From positions 1 to 32,143 of the IMG/VR virus record IMGVR_UViG_3300027996_000113: DNA of 32,143 bases. One strand, given 5' to 3'. Below, piece after piece: positions 12,330 through 20,028 of this stretch. Positions within the stretch are counted from its first letter, which is position 1, and each line of letters opens with the position of its first letter. A program made the translations under genes and the position numbers. The notes under the pieces are model-generated. The model was given only the letters and a program-made list of their open reading frames with translations, was not told where the DNA came from and did not search any database. Origin of the DNA: a virus.

Positions 12330-13430
12330 ATGATAGGACATATTTCTACAAGCAGGACAATAATGGAGCTGCCATTTTATACAGATGATAAAGCCTTTAA
12401 GCTGTTTTATCATTGCCTTATAAAAGCTAATTTTAAACCTAGATACTGGAAAGGAGATCTAATAAAAAGAGGGCAGTTCATAACATCCATATCCAATTTA
12501 GCGGATGAATTAGGCTGGTCATTGCAAAGCATAAGAACGTATGTTAGTAAGCTCGAAAAATACAAGGAACTAACAAAGGAGTCAACAATGCAATACACTA
12601 CCATAACTGTCTGTAACTATGAGGTTTATGCATCTTGCAATAATGAGACTAACGTACCTACTAACATACTGTTAACAAACGAGCAACAGACGAGTAACAG
12701 ACGAGTAACAACAAGAGAAGAAAGAAAGAAAGAAATAAATAATACTAAAAATGATTTTTTTGATTATTCAAAATTACTGCCTCAGGACATCAATGATGCT
12801 TTTGTTAGGCTATACGGAAAAGAAGAGGATCAGGTAGAAGAAATTATCCAACAGTTCAAAACCTTTAGCTGTGGAATATCTCTAGATTCTACCTTTGCCC
12901 TGATGCAGATAGCAAAATTTAAAACCATGAACTTTGAAAAGTATAAATACAAAATGCATGATGATAGAAACATAGAAGCATCACTGTTTAAGTTCCTTAC
13001 CAAAGGATACCAGTATTCCAAGAATAAAAAAACAACATCTCTAAGGAATCAGAACGATTATGAAAAGTATCTTCTGGATTGGGTAATATCATACCAGGGG
13101 AAAGAGGATGGTACTTTTAAGTTTAACTATTGGAAAAAAAATAAGGAATTAGATACATGGGTAAAAGGATATAAAAAAAATAAAGAAAATTTATTATCAA
13201 TACACAAAGAGCATTTTAAAGACTATCCTAACCTTACACTATTTACGTTGTACGATGTGCTGTACCTAAATGTCTGGAATAAATGCTCTAAAACTCCCGG
13301 AAGTATTCCTAACACTATCAAGGAATTTAAAGGATGGCTAAAGAGAAATAGCAAAAAGAATAACTACAAAATGAACAAAACACATATGAGAACAAATATT
13401 TATGACCATCTAGATAAGCAAAGACTATGA
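12330..13430 (+). CDS. Replication initiator-like protein with winged-helix N-terminus
   Basis: This is a 366-residue protein. The first 100 residues look like the winged-helix domain found in phage replication proteins (KRGQFITSISNLADELGWSLQSIRTYVSKLEK, about 46-77), where a Gln/Ser-rich helix contacts DNA. A hydrophilic linker (about 105-145, TNEQQTSNRRVTTREERKKE) is encoded by tandem DNA repeats, as in the lambda O gene where the origin lies. The C-terminal part is helical and basic. It overlaps the prim-pol/helicase gene as ATGA. Role as origin-binding protein and helicase loader is inferred from domain type and position, and the exact family is not recognised. Confidence 0.65.
   Translation: MIGHISTSRTIMELPFYTDDKAFKLFYHCLIKANFKPRYWKGDLIKRGQFITSISNLADELGWSLQSIRTYVSKLEKYKELTKESTMQYTTITVCNYEVYASCNNETNVPTNILLTNEQQTSNRRVTTREERKKEINNTKNDFFDYSKLLPQDINDAFVRLYGKEEDQVEEIIQQFKTFSCGISLDSTFALMQIAKFKTMNFEKYKYKMHDDRNIEASLFKFLTKGYQYSKNKKTTSLRNQNDYEKYLLDWVISYQGKEDGTFKFNYWKKNKELDTWVKGYKKNKENLLSIHKEHFKDYPNLTLFTLYDVLYLNVWNKCSKTPGSIPNTIKEFKGWLKRNSKKNNYKMNKTHMRTNIYDHLDKQRL
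12649..12716 (+). repeat. Six tandem 11-12 bp repeats (iterons)
   Basis: Units read CTAACGTACCTA, CTAACATACTGT, TAACAAACGAG, CAACAGACGAG, TAACAGACGAG and TAACAACAAGA without gaps. The period of 11 is not a multiple of three, so each unit is read in a different frame of the gene and the repeat must matter as DNA rather than as protein. The period is close to one helical turn, as expected for initiator-binding iterons. Confidence 0.7.
12649..12775 (+). other. Candidate replication origin
   Basis: The six iterons at 12649-12716 are followed by purine-rich GAAA repeats (12717-12735) and a very AT-rich stretch to about 12775, inside the initiator-like gene. Iterons beside an AT-rich unwinding region within the initiator gene is the plan of the lambda origin in gene O. 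Replication activity itself is inferred. Confidence 0.55.
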
Positions 13431-15229
13431 AAGAAACAGCAATACAGCTCCATAAAGCAGGATTCCGAATTATTCCAACTAATAACCCTAAGCTGCCGGA
13501 TGGTAAAAAGCCTCTGTGTAAGTGGAAAAAATACCAGTTTGAACAATCAGAAAAAGAAGTTATAACCCTATTTAGCAATCCAAACATAGGAGGGATAGCA
13601 CTGATAACCGGATCAGGGATAGAAGTGATAGATGTAGATCTTAAATATTCCTTAGATCCTAACTTCTTTGAGAAGTTTACAGATGAGCTGATGGATAACC
13701 TGGGCCATGAGTGCTACAATAATCTGATATTCACTAAAACCATATCAGGAGGATACCACATAATCTACAAAACCTCTATCTCAGAAGGAAACCAGAAGCT
13801 GGCATCAAGGCTAACATTGGATACTGAAAAAAAGAATCAGCATGATAAGACCAGAGTCCTGCTGGAGACAAGAGCAGAAGGTGGATATATTCTTATCCCT
13901 CCTGCTCCGGGTTATACCTACCATTCACAAAAAACCATAGAAGACATTAAAAGCATATCAGACTGGGAACGTAACACGATCATAGATGTATGTAGGTTTT
14001 TTGATGATACCAATGAGATCTATACCCAGACAAGTCATACTCCTGTAGAGATAGTAGGAAGTCATAAAACAACTATAGAGGCATTCAATGAAGCTCATAC
14101 TCCTAAAGAGTTTATAGAGATGGCCGGATGGCAGTTTAAGTATACCAGAGGAAACAATTATCACTATGTAAGGCCAGGTAAGAACCTAAAGGAGGGGACC
14201 GGAGCATGCTACAATGAAGAAAAAAGACTTTTGTATATCTTTACATCCTCCTCAGAGTTTGATCCTGGAAAAGCATACAATGCATTCCAAACTTATGCCT
14301 ATCTGGAGCATAATGGAGACTATAAAAAAGCTGCTAAAGTCCTCTATAACCTCAATTATGGAGACAGATTAAGCAAAAACAGAGATACATACCTGGATAA
14401 ACTTACTGCCCTGACATCTACCAACCAGGCACAAAAGGAAAAAGCATCCAATGAGGACAAAATGCAGCAGATATTTAATACTAGATTCTCTATTAAGAAT
14501 GTTCCTGACAAGATAGAGCATATCCTGACAGTGAAAAACTTTGATACTGAAGATATTATCCCATTTGGAGCATTCGGAGATTGGATAACCATCGTAGGAG
14601 CAGCAAAGAGTAGAAAATCCGCTCTATCCAATTCCATAGCAGCATCATTATTGTCTGATGGTATGCAGTCTGTTCTAAACTTTTCAGGAATGATCAAGGG
14701 CAGGAATATGATAGTCATAGATACAGAGCAAAACGCTCCTGACTACTACACATCACAGAAACAGATATACAAACAAGCAGCAGTAGAAACAGGAATAGAT
14801 CCTGAAAACTTCTACTCTTTTTGCCTGACAGATTGCAGAATATCAGAAAGACTGGAGTTTGTAGAGTATGTAATGAACAAAGTAGGAGATGTAGGAGTAT
14901 TAGTGCTTGATGGAATAGTGGACATCTGTGAAGATTACAACGATCAGAGGCTCAGCAGAAAACTGATAGACCATCTGAAAGTACTTACTGCCAGGCATAA
15001 TACGCTATTCATTCCAGTGCTGCATAATGCCAGGTCTACAGGATCTGCCAGAGGACATCTTGGAACAGAACTGATAAACAAATCTAAAGCAGTGATCAAG
15101 GTAGCTAAGGAAAAAGATGCTAACTACTCTGTGATCTCATTTGAATATATCAGAGGATCTCATGAACCTCCACAGTTTAAATTTGAGCATGATCAGGATG
15201 GTCAGCTTGTTATCATAAATGAATTATAA
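13427..15229 (+). CDS. Prim-pol primase fused to RepA-like helicase
   Basis: This is a 600-residue fusion. Residues 1-190 form a primase-polymerase domain with the metal-binding DVD (69-71) in GIEVIDVDLK, SGGYHIIY (107-114) and ETRAEGGYILIPPAPGY (147-163). A linker region to about 375 contains a helical primase C-terminal part. Residues 380-580 form a RecA-like ATPase with Walker A GAAKSRKS (391-398), DTEQNAPDYY (432-441), Walker B VLVLDG (491-496) and VLHNARSTGSARG (531-543). It would prime and unwind phage DNA. The Walker A has Arg where Gly is usual. It starts inside the initiator stop (ATGA). Confidence 0.85.
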   Translation: MKETAIQLHKAGFRIIPTNNPKLPDGKKPLCKWKKYQFEQSEKEVITLFSNPNIGGIALITGSGIEVIDVDLKYSLDPNFFEKFTDELMDNLGHECYNNLIFTKTISGGYHIIYKTSISEGNQKLASRLTLDTEKKNQHDKTRVLLETRAEGGYILIPPAPGYTYHSQKTIEDIKSISDWERNTIIDVCRFFDDTNEIYTQTSHTPVEIVGSHKTTIEAFNEAHTPKEFIEMAGWQFKYTRGNNYHYVRPGKNLKEGTGACYNEEKRLLYIFTSSSEFDPGKAYNAFQTYAYLEHNGDYKKAAKVLYNLNYGDRLSKNRDTYLDKLTALTSTNQAQKEKASNEDKMQQIFNTRFSIKNVPDKIEHILTVKNFDTEDIIPFGAFGDWITIVGAAKSRKSALSNSIAASLLSDGMQSVLNFSGMIKGRNMIVIDTEQNAPDYYTSQKQIYKQAAVETGIDPENFYSFCLTDCRISERLEFVEYVMNKVGDVGVLVLDGIVDICEDYNDQRLSRKLIDHLKVLTARHNTLFIPVLHNARSTGSARGHLGTELINKSKAVIKVAKEKDANYSVISFEYIRGSHEPPQFKFEHDQDGQLVIINEL

Positions 15230-15275
15230 AAAAAACAAATTATTTTATTAACTTACAGATCCATAAATAACTATT

Positions 15276-15464
15276 ATGACAGAAAATCAAAAAGAACTAT
15301 CATTAACCCTAAGGAATATTAGCATCAAAGAGGATAAATATGGACATCACATAATAATAAAACAAGTAGGAGTTTATCAAGATGGAAAATTTATTAAAAA
15401 TGCTAAGATAAATCAGGCTTTAATAGAGCAGATAAAGAAAGGAAAAATCATTTTTAACCATTAA
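15276..15464 (+). CDS. Small hypothetical protein, 62 aa
   Basis: This is a 62-residue protein that looks like a small beta-rich fold (GHHIIIKQVGVYQDGKFIKN) with a charged N-terminus. It lies between the prim-pol/helicase and the SSB-like gene, 46 bases after the first, and its stop codon lies in the 13-base leader word of the next gene. No family is recognised. A replication accessory role is only suggested by position. Confidence 0.5.
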   Translation: MTENQKELSLTLRNISIKEDKYGHHIIIKQVGVYQDGKFIKNAKINQALIEQIKKGKIIFNH

Positions 15465-15473
15465 ACATACAAA
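15461..15473 (+). repeat. 13-base leader word TTAAACATACAAA, copy 3
   Basis: This exact copy spans the stop codon of the 62-residue gene and ends 2 bases before the ATG at 15476, the same arrangement as copy 2 at 9389-9401. Confidence 0.5.
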
Positions 15474-15475
15474 CA

Positions 15476-15847
15476 ATGGAACTACAAATAAAAGCAAAAT
15501 TAGTGCAGAAATTTCCTGCTACTACACATGGAGAAACATTTAAAAAGATGGAATTTATTATTGAAATAGATGATAAATATCCTCAAACTGTGAAAATGGA
15601 AGTCCATAACGACAACATATCCACAATAGAATCTCTTCCGGAGGGAACTATAGCAAACTGGCATTTTAACCTAAGAGGTAGAAAGTGGACCAATCCGGAA
15701 ACTAAAAAAGTAGTTTTCTTTAATTCTCTGGTAGTATGGAGAGCAGAAGTAGTAGAAACTGATCTAGTAGAGCTTAATGATGATGATAATCTATCATTAC
15801 CTTTGCCATTAAAAACCTCTGAAGTAACAGATGATCTTCCATTTTAA
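15476..15847 (+). CDS. DUF3127-like single-stranded DNA-binding protein
   Basis: This is a 123-residue OB-fold-like protein. The order LQIKAKLVQKFPATTHGETFKKMEFIIE, then KYPQTVKMEVHNDNI and LPEGTIANWHFNLRGR, then VVWRAEVVE, is that of the DUF3127 family, common in Bacteroidota. The protein ends in an acidic tail with the tip DDLPF, like the SSB C-terminal peptide that recruits partner proteins. It would coat single-stranded DNA made by the helicase. It sits with the replication genes. Confidence 0.75.
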   Translation: MELQIKAKLVQKFPATTHGETFKKMEFIIEIDDKYPQTVKMEVHNDNISTIESLPEGTIANWHFNLRGRKWTNPETKKVVFFNSLVVWRAEVVETDLVELNDDDNLSLPLPLKTSEVTDDLPF

Positions 15848-15851
15848 AACC

Positions 15852-16040
15852 ATGATTAAAGACATGATACAAGACCTAAAAGATAAACTAGAAAGAGAAA
15901 AGTCTAAGAATAAAGTACTTTTACAGATCCTGGAAGATACTCAAAAATGTATAACAAATGGAAAAAAGTTCTTAGAGGAGAATCCTGTAATAATAGCTAA
16001 AGTGTATGATCCATACAAAAGACAAGAGCAACATGAATAA
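15852..16040 (+). CDS. Small coiled-coil protein, 62 aa
   Basis: I place the start at the ATG at 15852 (MIKDMIQDLKDKLEREKSKN), 4 bases after the SSB-like stop, since the upstream Met at 15831 lies inside the SSB gene. The protein is charged and helical with a probable coiled coil over the first 45 residues. No family is recognised. Confidence 0.55.
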   Translation: MIKDMIQDLKDKLEREKSKNKVLLQILEDTQKCITNGKKFLEENPVIIAKVYDPYKRQEQHE

Positions 16041-16060
16041 ATATAGTTTTTTTATATTTG
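16030..16060 (+). promoter_or_regulatory. Possible rightward promoter of the late region
   Basis: TATATTTG at 16053-16060 fits the -7 box TAnnTTTG and lies 32 bases before the ATG at 16093. No TTG is found about 20 bases upstream. It is one of the few gaps in the right half, between the replication genes and the late genes. Late promoters may also use a phage factor. Confidence 0.3.
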
Positions 16061-16092
16061 TGTGTTAAAATAGTTTTTTATATATTATCAGC

Positions 16093-16536
16093 ATGCTAAT
16101 ATACCTAAACTCAGGGCATGAAATACCAGTAGGGGCAAAAATAGAAGTACCTAACATGATGGTTTTATTCCAGGAACTAATACACGCTGTAACAGAAGCT
16201 ACCTTAGATAAAAAAAAAGATAGTGAAGCTTATACCTATGCTGCTATAATTGATGAACCTCTGCATGATCCTTTAGTGCAAAAACAGATAGATGCTGTAT
16301 ATGTGCCTAATCCGTTAGGACTGTATCCTGCTAACAATAAAGGAGGATTGATATATAATGATTTTATAAAGGCAATAACCAATGTTAGATCATCAATGCA
16401 GGTATTTATGGTTGATAGAATCCTGGATCAGATCAGAGATATAGGATTTAGTGGAGTTTGGGTATTTGATGATCACAAAAGGCAGGTAATAACACTAAAA
16501 CCATTTAATGCACTGATAATAAAAGAGATAAAATAA
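16093..16536 (+). CDS. Hypothetical protein, 147 aa
   Basis: This is a 147-residue soluble protein with mixed helices and strands. It has a conserved-looking YVPNPLGLYPANNKGGLIYN stretch near 76-95 and no metal or nucleotide motif. No family is recognised. It is the first gene after the replication block, and its TAA overlaps the ATG of a 33-residue membrane peptide. Confidence 0.5.
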   Translation: MLIYLNSGHEIPVGAKIEVPNMMVLFQELIHAVTEATLDKKKDSEAYTYAAIIDEPLHDPLVQKQIDAVYVPNPLGLYPANNKGGLIYNDFIKAITNVRSSMQVFMVDRILDQIRDIGFSGVWVFDDHKRQVITLKPFNALIIKEIK

Positions 16537-16637
16537 TGCTATTTAATATAATATTTGTCCTGGCATGTTTCTATATTGGATTCAAAATAGGAAATTACAT
16601 GATCAAAAAATACAAAAAAAATGGTAACAACTCCTAA
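16536..16637 (+). CDS. 33-residue single-membrane-helix peptide
   Basis: The ATG overlaps the preceding stop by one base (TAATG), and the frame ends at TAA 16635-16637, overlapping the next gene by 17 bases. The peptide is MLFNIIFVLACFYIGFKIGN followed by a Lys-rich tail, the picture of a single-pass membrane protein with the positive end inside. Tight coupling on both sides suggests a real gene. A regulatory or holin-like role is possible, but nothing specific is visible. Confidence 0.45.
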   Translation: MLFNIIFVLACFYIGFKIGNYMIKKYKKNGNNS

Positions 16638-16971
16638 AGATAGATTCTGTAAAAAAGCATACCAACTATCAAAACTAGTAAAACCTGTAATAGGATGCAA
16701 ATGGTATAAGTTCTATAATCAGCAACAAAAAGATATTCTATTGGATATTTGCTATATGCCTGAGGACCTGATAGAGTTCCTTTTGATAGACAAATTTACC
16801 TGCCTGGAAGATTATTTAGGTAGCATAGACATATTTTTTATACTTGAATGCAAAACATTTGAATACAAAAACCCGTTAAACTATGAGATAGGCAACATGC
16901 AACAGATCACTAAGCAAATGTATCTGCAGCATGATTACCTTGATATTAGATTAAAGCTAGGTATTAATTAA
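16621..16971 (+). CDS. Hypothetical protein, 116 aa
   Basis: This is a 116-residue protein, helical, with a hydrophobic middle (LIEFLLIDKFTCLEDYLGSIDIFFILE) that looks buried rather than membrane-spanning. No family is recognised. It is 29 bases before the small-terminase candidate and may belong to the packaging genes or be the last of the early set. A small TTCCGT/ACGGAA hairpin (16973-16990) without a T-tract lies after it. Confidence 0.5.
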   Translation: MVTTPKDRFCKKAYQLSKLVKPVIGCKWYKFYNQQQKDILLDICYMPEDLIEFLLIDKFTCLEDYLGSIDIFFILECKTFEYKNPLNYEIGNMQQITKQMYLQHDYLDIRLKLGIN

Positions 16972-17000
16972 CTTCCGTACAAAAACGGAAAACAACGGTT

Positions 17001-17321
17001 ATGAGGGATAATAACGGTAGATTTACATCAGGCAATACAGGAAGGCCATTAGGATCTAAAAACAAAGACCTGTCAGTATTCAAAACTGCTCTAAAATCTG
17101 GACTAATAGAAAGATTAGGAGACTTCTTTCAATGGCTTGATAGTCCTGATCTGTCAGAAAAGGAAAAGATAGCAAGTTACCTAAAAGCATTAGAGTTTGT
17201 ACTTCCTAAGCAGCAAAAGATAGAGCTTGATGCAGACCTACATACTAACCTGATCAAGGTAGAATTTACTCCTACTAATGTACTCCCGGTACATAGTGAA
17301 ACAGACTACCTAGATGATTAA
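17001..17321 (+). CDS. Putative terminase small subunit
   Basis: This is a 106-residue protein. The N-terminus NNGRFTSGNTGRPLGSKNKD is a basic, Gly-rich arm of the kind often found in phage DNA-binding small terminase-like proteins. The middle is helical, and the C-terminus is an extended, acidic tail. It overlaps the large terminase gene by 8 bases, the standard position for TerS, whose role is recognising phage DNA for packaging. There is no firm family match, so the call rests mainly on position. Confidence 0.6.
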   Translation: MRDNNGRFTSGNTGRPLGSKNKDLSVFKTALKSGLIERLGDFFQWLDSPDLSEKEKIASYLKALEFVLPKQQKIELDADLHTNLIKVEFTPTNVLPVHSETDYLDD

Positions 17322-18495
17322 TCCTTTTCCTATATCTCCTGTATTTGAATGGAACTACAAAAGCAACAGTCCAGTAAATGTCAATCAGGGAGGTACATCT
17401 TCCGGAAAAACTTATAGTATTCTGCAGGTACTACTATGCAAAGCTGCAGAGCAATCTAACCAGATCATCACTGTAGTAGGCCAGGATATACCTAATTTAA
17501 AAGCAGGAGCAATGAGGGATATAGAGAGCATCCTTAATGATCCTTTCTTTAGGTCCATGATCAGAAGCACTAACAAAACAGATAGGATATATACGCTGAA
17601 TAATGGAACAGTGATAGAATTTAAGAGCTTTGAAGATGAGCAGGATGCTAAGAGTGGTAAAAGAGATTACCTGTTTTTAAATGAGGCTAATGGTATTCCT
17701 TACAGCGTATACGATCAGCTACAACTAAGGACCACAAAGCAGATCTACCTTGACTATAATCCTACTTCTCCTTTTTGGGTACATGATAAGCTGATAGGAT
17801 ACAACAAAACAAAGCTATTTATATCTACATACAAAGATAATCCTTTTTTAAAAGACTCAATCAGAAGGAAGATAGAAGCTCTGCAGTATTCTGATCCTAT
17901 GAAGTGGAAGGTATACGGACTAGGGCAAACTGGCAGAGTGCAGGGTACTATATTTTCAGGGATTAACTGGATACCTGAGCTACCTATAGAGGGCAAACGT
18001 GAGGCTTATGGTATGGATTTTGGCTACTCAAATGATCCTACTACCCTAGTTAGAATTGTTTTAGATCAGGGAAAACTATACGGCAAATTACTGCTATATG
18101 AGACAGGACTAACTAACCAGGATATAGCTCAGGAGTTTAAAAGGCTAGGTATAAGATCAGGATTAAGGACCGGATCTATAGTGATGGCAGATAGTGCAGA
18201 ACCTAAGTCTATCAAGGAGCTAAGGAATCTGGACTACCGGGTAAAAGGATGCAAAAAAGGTAGTGATTCTATCCGGGCAGGGATAGACTGCCTGAAAAGT
18301 TATGGACAATTAAATCTAGTTTCTAATGAATTATGGAAACAAGAGCAGCAAAAATACGTATGGAGTATAGATCGTAAGGATGGAACAGCAAAAAATAAAC
18401 CTGTAGATAAATTTAATCATATTTGGGATGCTTTCAGATATGGAGAGCAAGGTATTAGAAAAAACAAATTAAATTTAGTATCTTACGGACATTAA
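17314..18495 (+). CDS. terL: Terminase large subunit
   Basis: This is a 393-residue packaging motor. The ATPase half has Walker A GGTSSGKT (26-33), Walker B DYLFLNEAN (118-126) and the coupling LDYNPTSP (147-154). The nuclease half has YGMDFGYSNDPT (234-245) with Asp237, VMADSAEP (292-299) with Asp295, and FNHIWDAFRYG (369-379) with Asp374. The arrangement is that of PBSX/Terminase_6-type TerL proteins. It would pump DNA into the prohead and cut it to length. Confidence 0.93.
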   Translation: MINPFPISPVFEWNYKSNSPVNVNQGGTSSGKTYSILQVLLCKAAEQSNQIITVVGQDIPNLKAGAMRDIESILNDPFFRSMIRSTNKTDRIYTLNNGTVIEFKSFEDEQDAKSGKRDYLFLNEANGIPYSVYDQLQLRTTKQIYLDYNPTSPFWVHDKLIGYNKTKLFISTYKDNPFLKDSIRRKIEALQYSDPMKWKVYGLGQTGRVQGTIFSGINWIPELPIEGKREAYGMDFGYSNDPTTLVRIVLDQGKLYGKLLLYETGLTNQDIAQEFKRLGIRSGLRTGSIVMADSAEPKSIKELRNLDYRVKGCKKGSDSIRAGIDCLKSYGQLNLVSNELWKQEQQKYVWSIDRKDGTAKNKPVDKFNHIWDAFRYGEQGIRKNKLNLVSYGH

Positions 18496-18506
18496 CAATC
18501 TAATAT

Positions 18507-19139
18507 ATGGCATTTGTATTACAGGCATCTCAATTTGTAACAGGACTACAGAGTCAAACAGCTCTATTATTACAATCGTTGAGACAAATAGCGTTAGTTA
18601 GTCCGTTTAATATCCCTGATGTTAAGACAGCATTAGAGCTTAGTCAGATAACAACATTTAGTACATCAGGTTTTGATCAGTTTCTTTTGCAGATGTATAG
18701 CCTGGATCTGGACTATGCTAGTTTGACAGCAGCAGAGATAACGATCTTAAATGTTATGCGGGATTACTTAGATCCTGCTCCTGCTCTAAATTGTTGTGGT
18801 ACTGATACTCCTGCTGCAGCAAATACTACAGAGTCATTTAATGCTAGAGTAGGTACTGCAAGTTTTGAGAAAGAGGCTAAAATGGATCTATTAGATACGG
18901 TAACATGTGATGTATTTAATATAGAATTATCCTTAGCTCCTCTTGGTTTAGCTCCTGCATTAGTAGCTAGTCCGGTAACACTTGGATCATTAGGATGCGT
19001 AGGAGGGGTATCAGTTTATAGCAAACTTTGGATAGACTTTGTGGCAGATCCTGCTACTCATTCATATGATCTAATATATGACTTCAAAGATTCCGTAGGG
19101 GCGAGTCTTGGAACAGTTGTAACTTTTGTAACTTTTTAA
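18507..19139 (+). CDS. Putative virion protein of unknown family, 210 aa
   Basis: This is a 210-residue Ala/Leu/Thr-rich protein. The first 90 residues look helical (SQTALLLQSLRQIALVS, YASLTAAEITILNVMRDYLD), followed by ALNCCGTDT with a Cys pair and a beta-rich second half (VYSKLWIDFVADPATHSYDL). Few charged residues suggest a structural protein. Its place between terminase and portal is unusual. No family is recognised. It may be a decoration, tail or other head-associated protein. Confidence 0.5.
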   Translation: MAFVLQASQFVTGLQSQTALLLQSLRQIALVSPFNIPDVKTALELSQITTFSTSGFDQFLLQMYSLDLDYASLTAAEITILNVMRDYLDPAPALNCCGTDTPAAANTTESFNARVGTASFEKEAKMDLLDTVTCDVFNIELSLAPLGLAPALVASPVTLGSLGCVGGVSVYSKLWIDFVADPATHSYDLIYDFKDSVGASLGTVVTFVTF

Positions 19140-19149
19140 TTATTAAACT

Positions 19150-19812
19150 ATGAATTTATTAAATTCTTTTTTGTTGGACTGCTGCCCATTGGCTACAGCT
19201 CTGACTGACATTCCTGCAAGTACCTGCCCTGAAAATATGGGACAAATACAGCGTTATTGGTTTGTACGTAGAGGCTCAGTTATTTGGGATATAGCTACTC
19301 CTGCAAATAATATTCCTGCTACTATCACAGGTAATGCAGCTACTGTAGTGGCAGGATGGACTATACTTTTTGCTGCAGCAGATGATACGCATGTAGTAAC
19401 ATCTCCATTAATAGGAGGAGATTCAGTAATAGAAGCAGGTAGTGTAGTTAGCCAGGGAGGAGGAGACAATTCTACTCTATCCGGATCTACTCTGATCAAT
19501 GGCATTAATCCTGCTACTGGTAAAGCTCGCTTTGATTCTCTTACAGGCGCACAAATTGCTGCTATGAGGCTGTTAGTTTGTGAAGGAGCTAATATGGAGG
19601 TCTACATGATCAATCAGCAAGGTCTAATATGGGGCCAAAGAGTAGGAGATCTGTTTACTGGCTTTGACTGTGAAAATGTAGTTATAGAAACTATGACTAA
19701 TAACGGTTTTGGAACTAGAGATAATAATAATCTAACATTCCAACTACCTTATGACTATGATGAAACAAAAGGATCTATTGCTCCTACAGATTTCAATGCT
19801 TTAACTGTATAA
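19150..19812 (+). CDS. Putative virion protein (tail-tube-like?), 220 aa
   Basis: This is a 220-residue Gly/Thr/Asn-rich protein that looks beta-sandwich-like, with a Cys pair near the N-terminus (LLDCCPLATA) and another Cys in STCPEN. The stretch GQIQRYWFVRRGSVIWDIATP and the later GKARFDSLTGAQIAAMRLLVCE resemble self-assembling beta-rich phage structural proteins, possibly a tail tube or decoration protein. No family is recognised with certainty. It is 10 bases after the preceding gene and 2 before the next. Confidence 0.5.
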   Translation: MNLLNSFLLDCCPLATALTDIPASTCPENMGQIQRYWFVRRGSVIWDIATPANNIPATITGNAATVVAGWTILFAAADDTHVVTSPLIGGDSVIEAGSVVSQGGGDNSTLSGSTLINGINPATGKARFDSLTGAQIAAMRLLVCEGANMEVYMINQQGLIWGQRVGDLFTGFDCENVVIETMTNNGFGTRDNNNLTFQLPYDYDETKGSIAPTDFNALTV

Positions 19813-19814
19813 GT

Positions 19815-20018
19815 ATGGCTGATACACTAGTCCAACTAAAAACAAAGACAGGAGCATGTACTAAATTAACTTTGGTACATGCTCAGGCTGTTTTACAACT
19901 ACAGGCAAAGCAAGGTAGGGAAGATTGGGAGCTTGTTTCTAAAAAATATCAATTTGTAGACAATGTTATTAAGCGAAAGTCAACTAATAAAGCTAGTAAA
20001 AAGTCAGAAAAGGAGTGA
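19815..20018 (+). CDS. Small hypothetical protein, 67 aa
   Basis: This is a 67-residue basic protein whose first half is helical and hydrophobic (CTKLTLVHAQAVLQLQAKQG) and whose C-terminal tail is rich in Lys and Ser (KRKSTNKASKKSEKE). No family is recognised. It sits directly before the portal gene. If the portal began at its earliest ATG the two would overlap by 56 bases. Confidence 0.5.
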   Translation: MADTLVQLKTKTGACTKLTLVHAQAVLQLQAKQGREDWELVSKKYQFVDNVIKRKSTNKASKKSEKE

Positions 20019-20028
20019 AGTAGGACAT

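Noticed and set aside
12649-12716. Tandem repeats as a protein repeat
   Set aside because: The 11-12 base period is not a multiple of three, and the encoded residues are not repeated, so this is a DNA-level repeat.
16973-16990. TTCCGT/ACGGAA hairpin before the small terminase gene
   Set aside because: The 6-bp stem has no T-tract and cannot be called a terminator; it might be a packaging or regulatory site, but nothing supports that.
19963-20028. N-terminal extension of the portal protein by 22 residues
   Set aside because: It would overlap the upstream gene by 56 bases; the ATG at 20029 leaves a normal gap. The longer form is not excluded.
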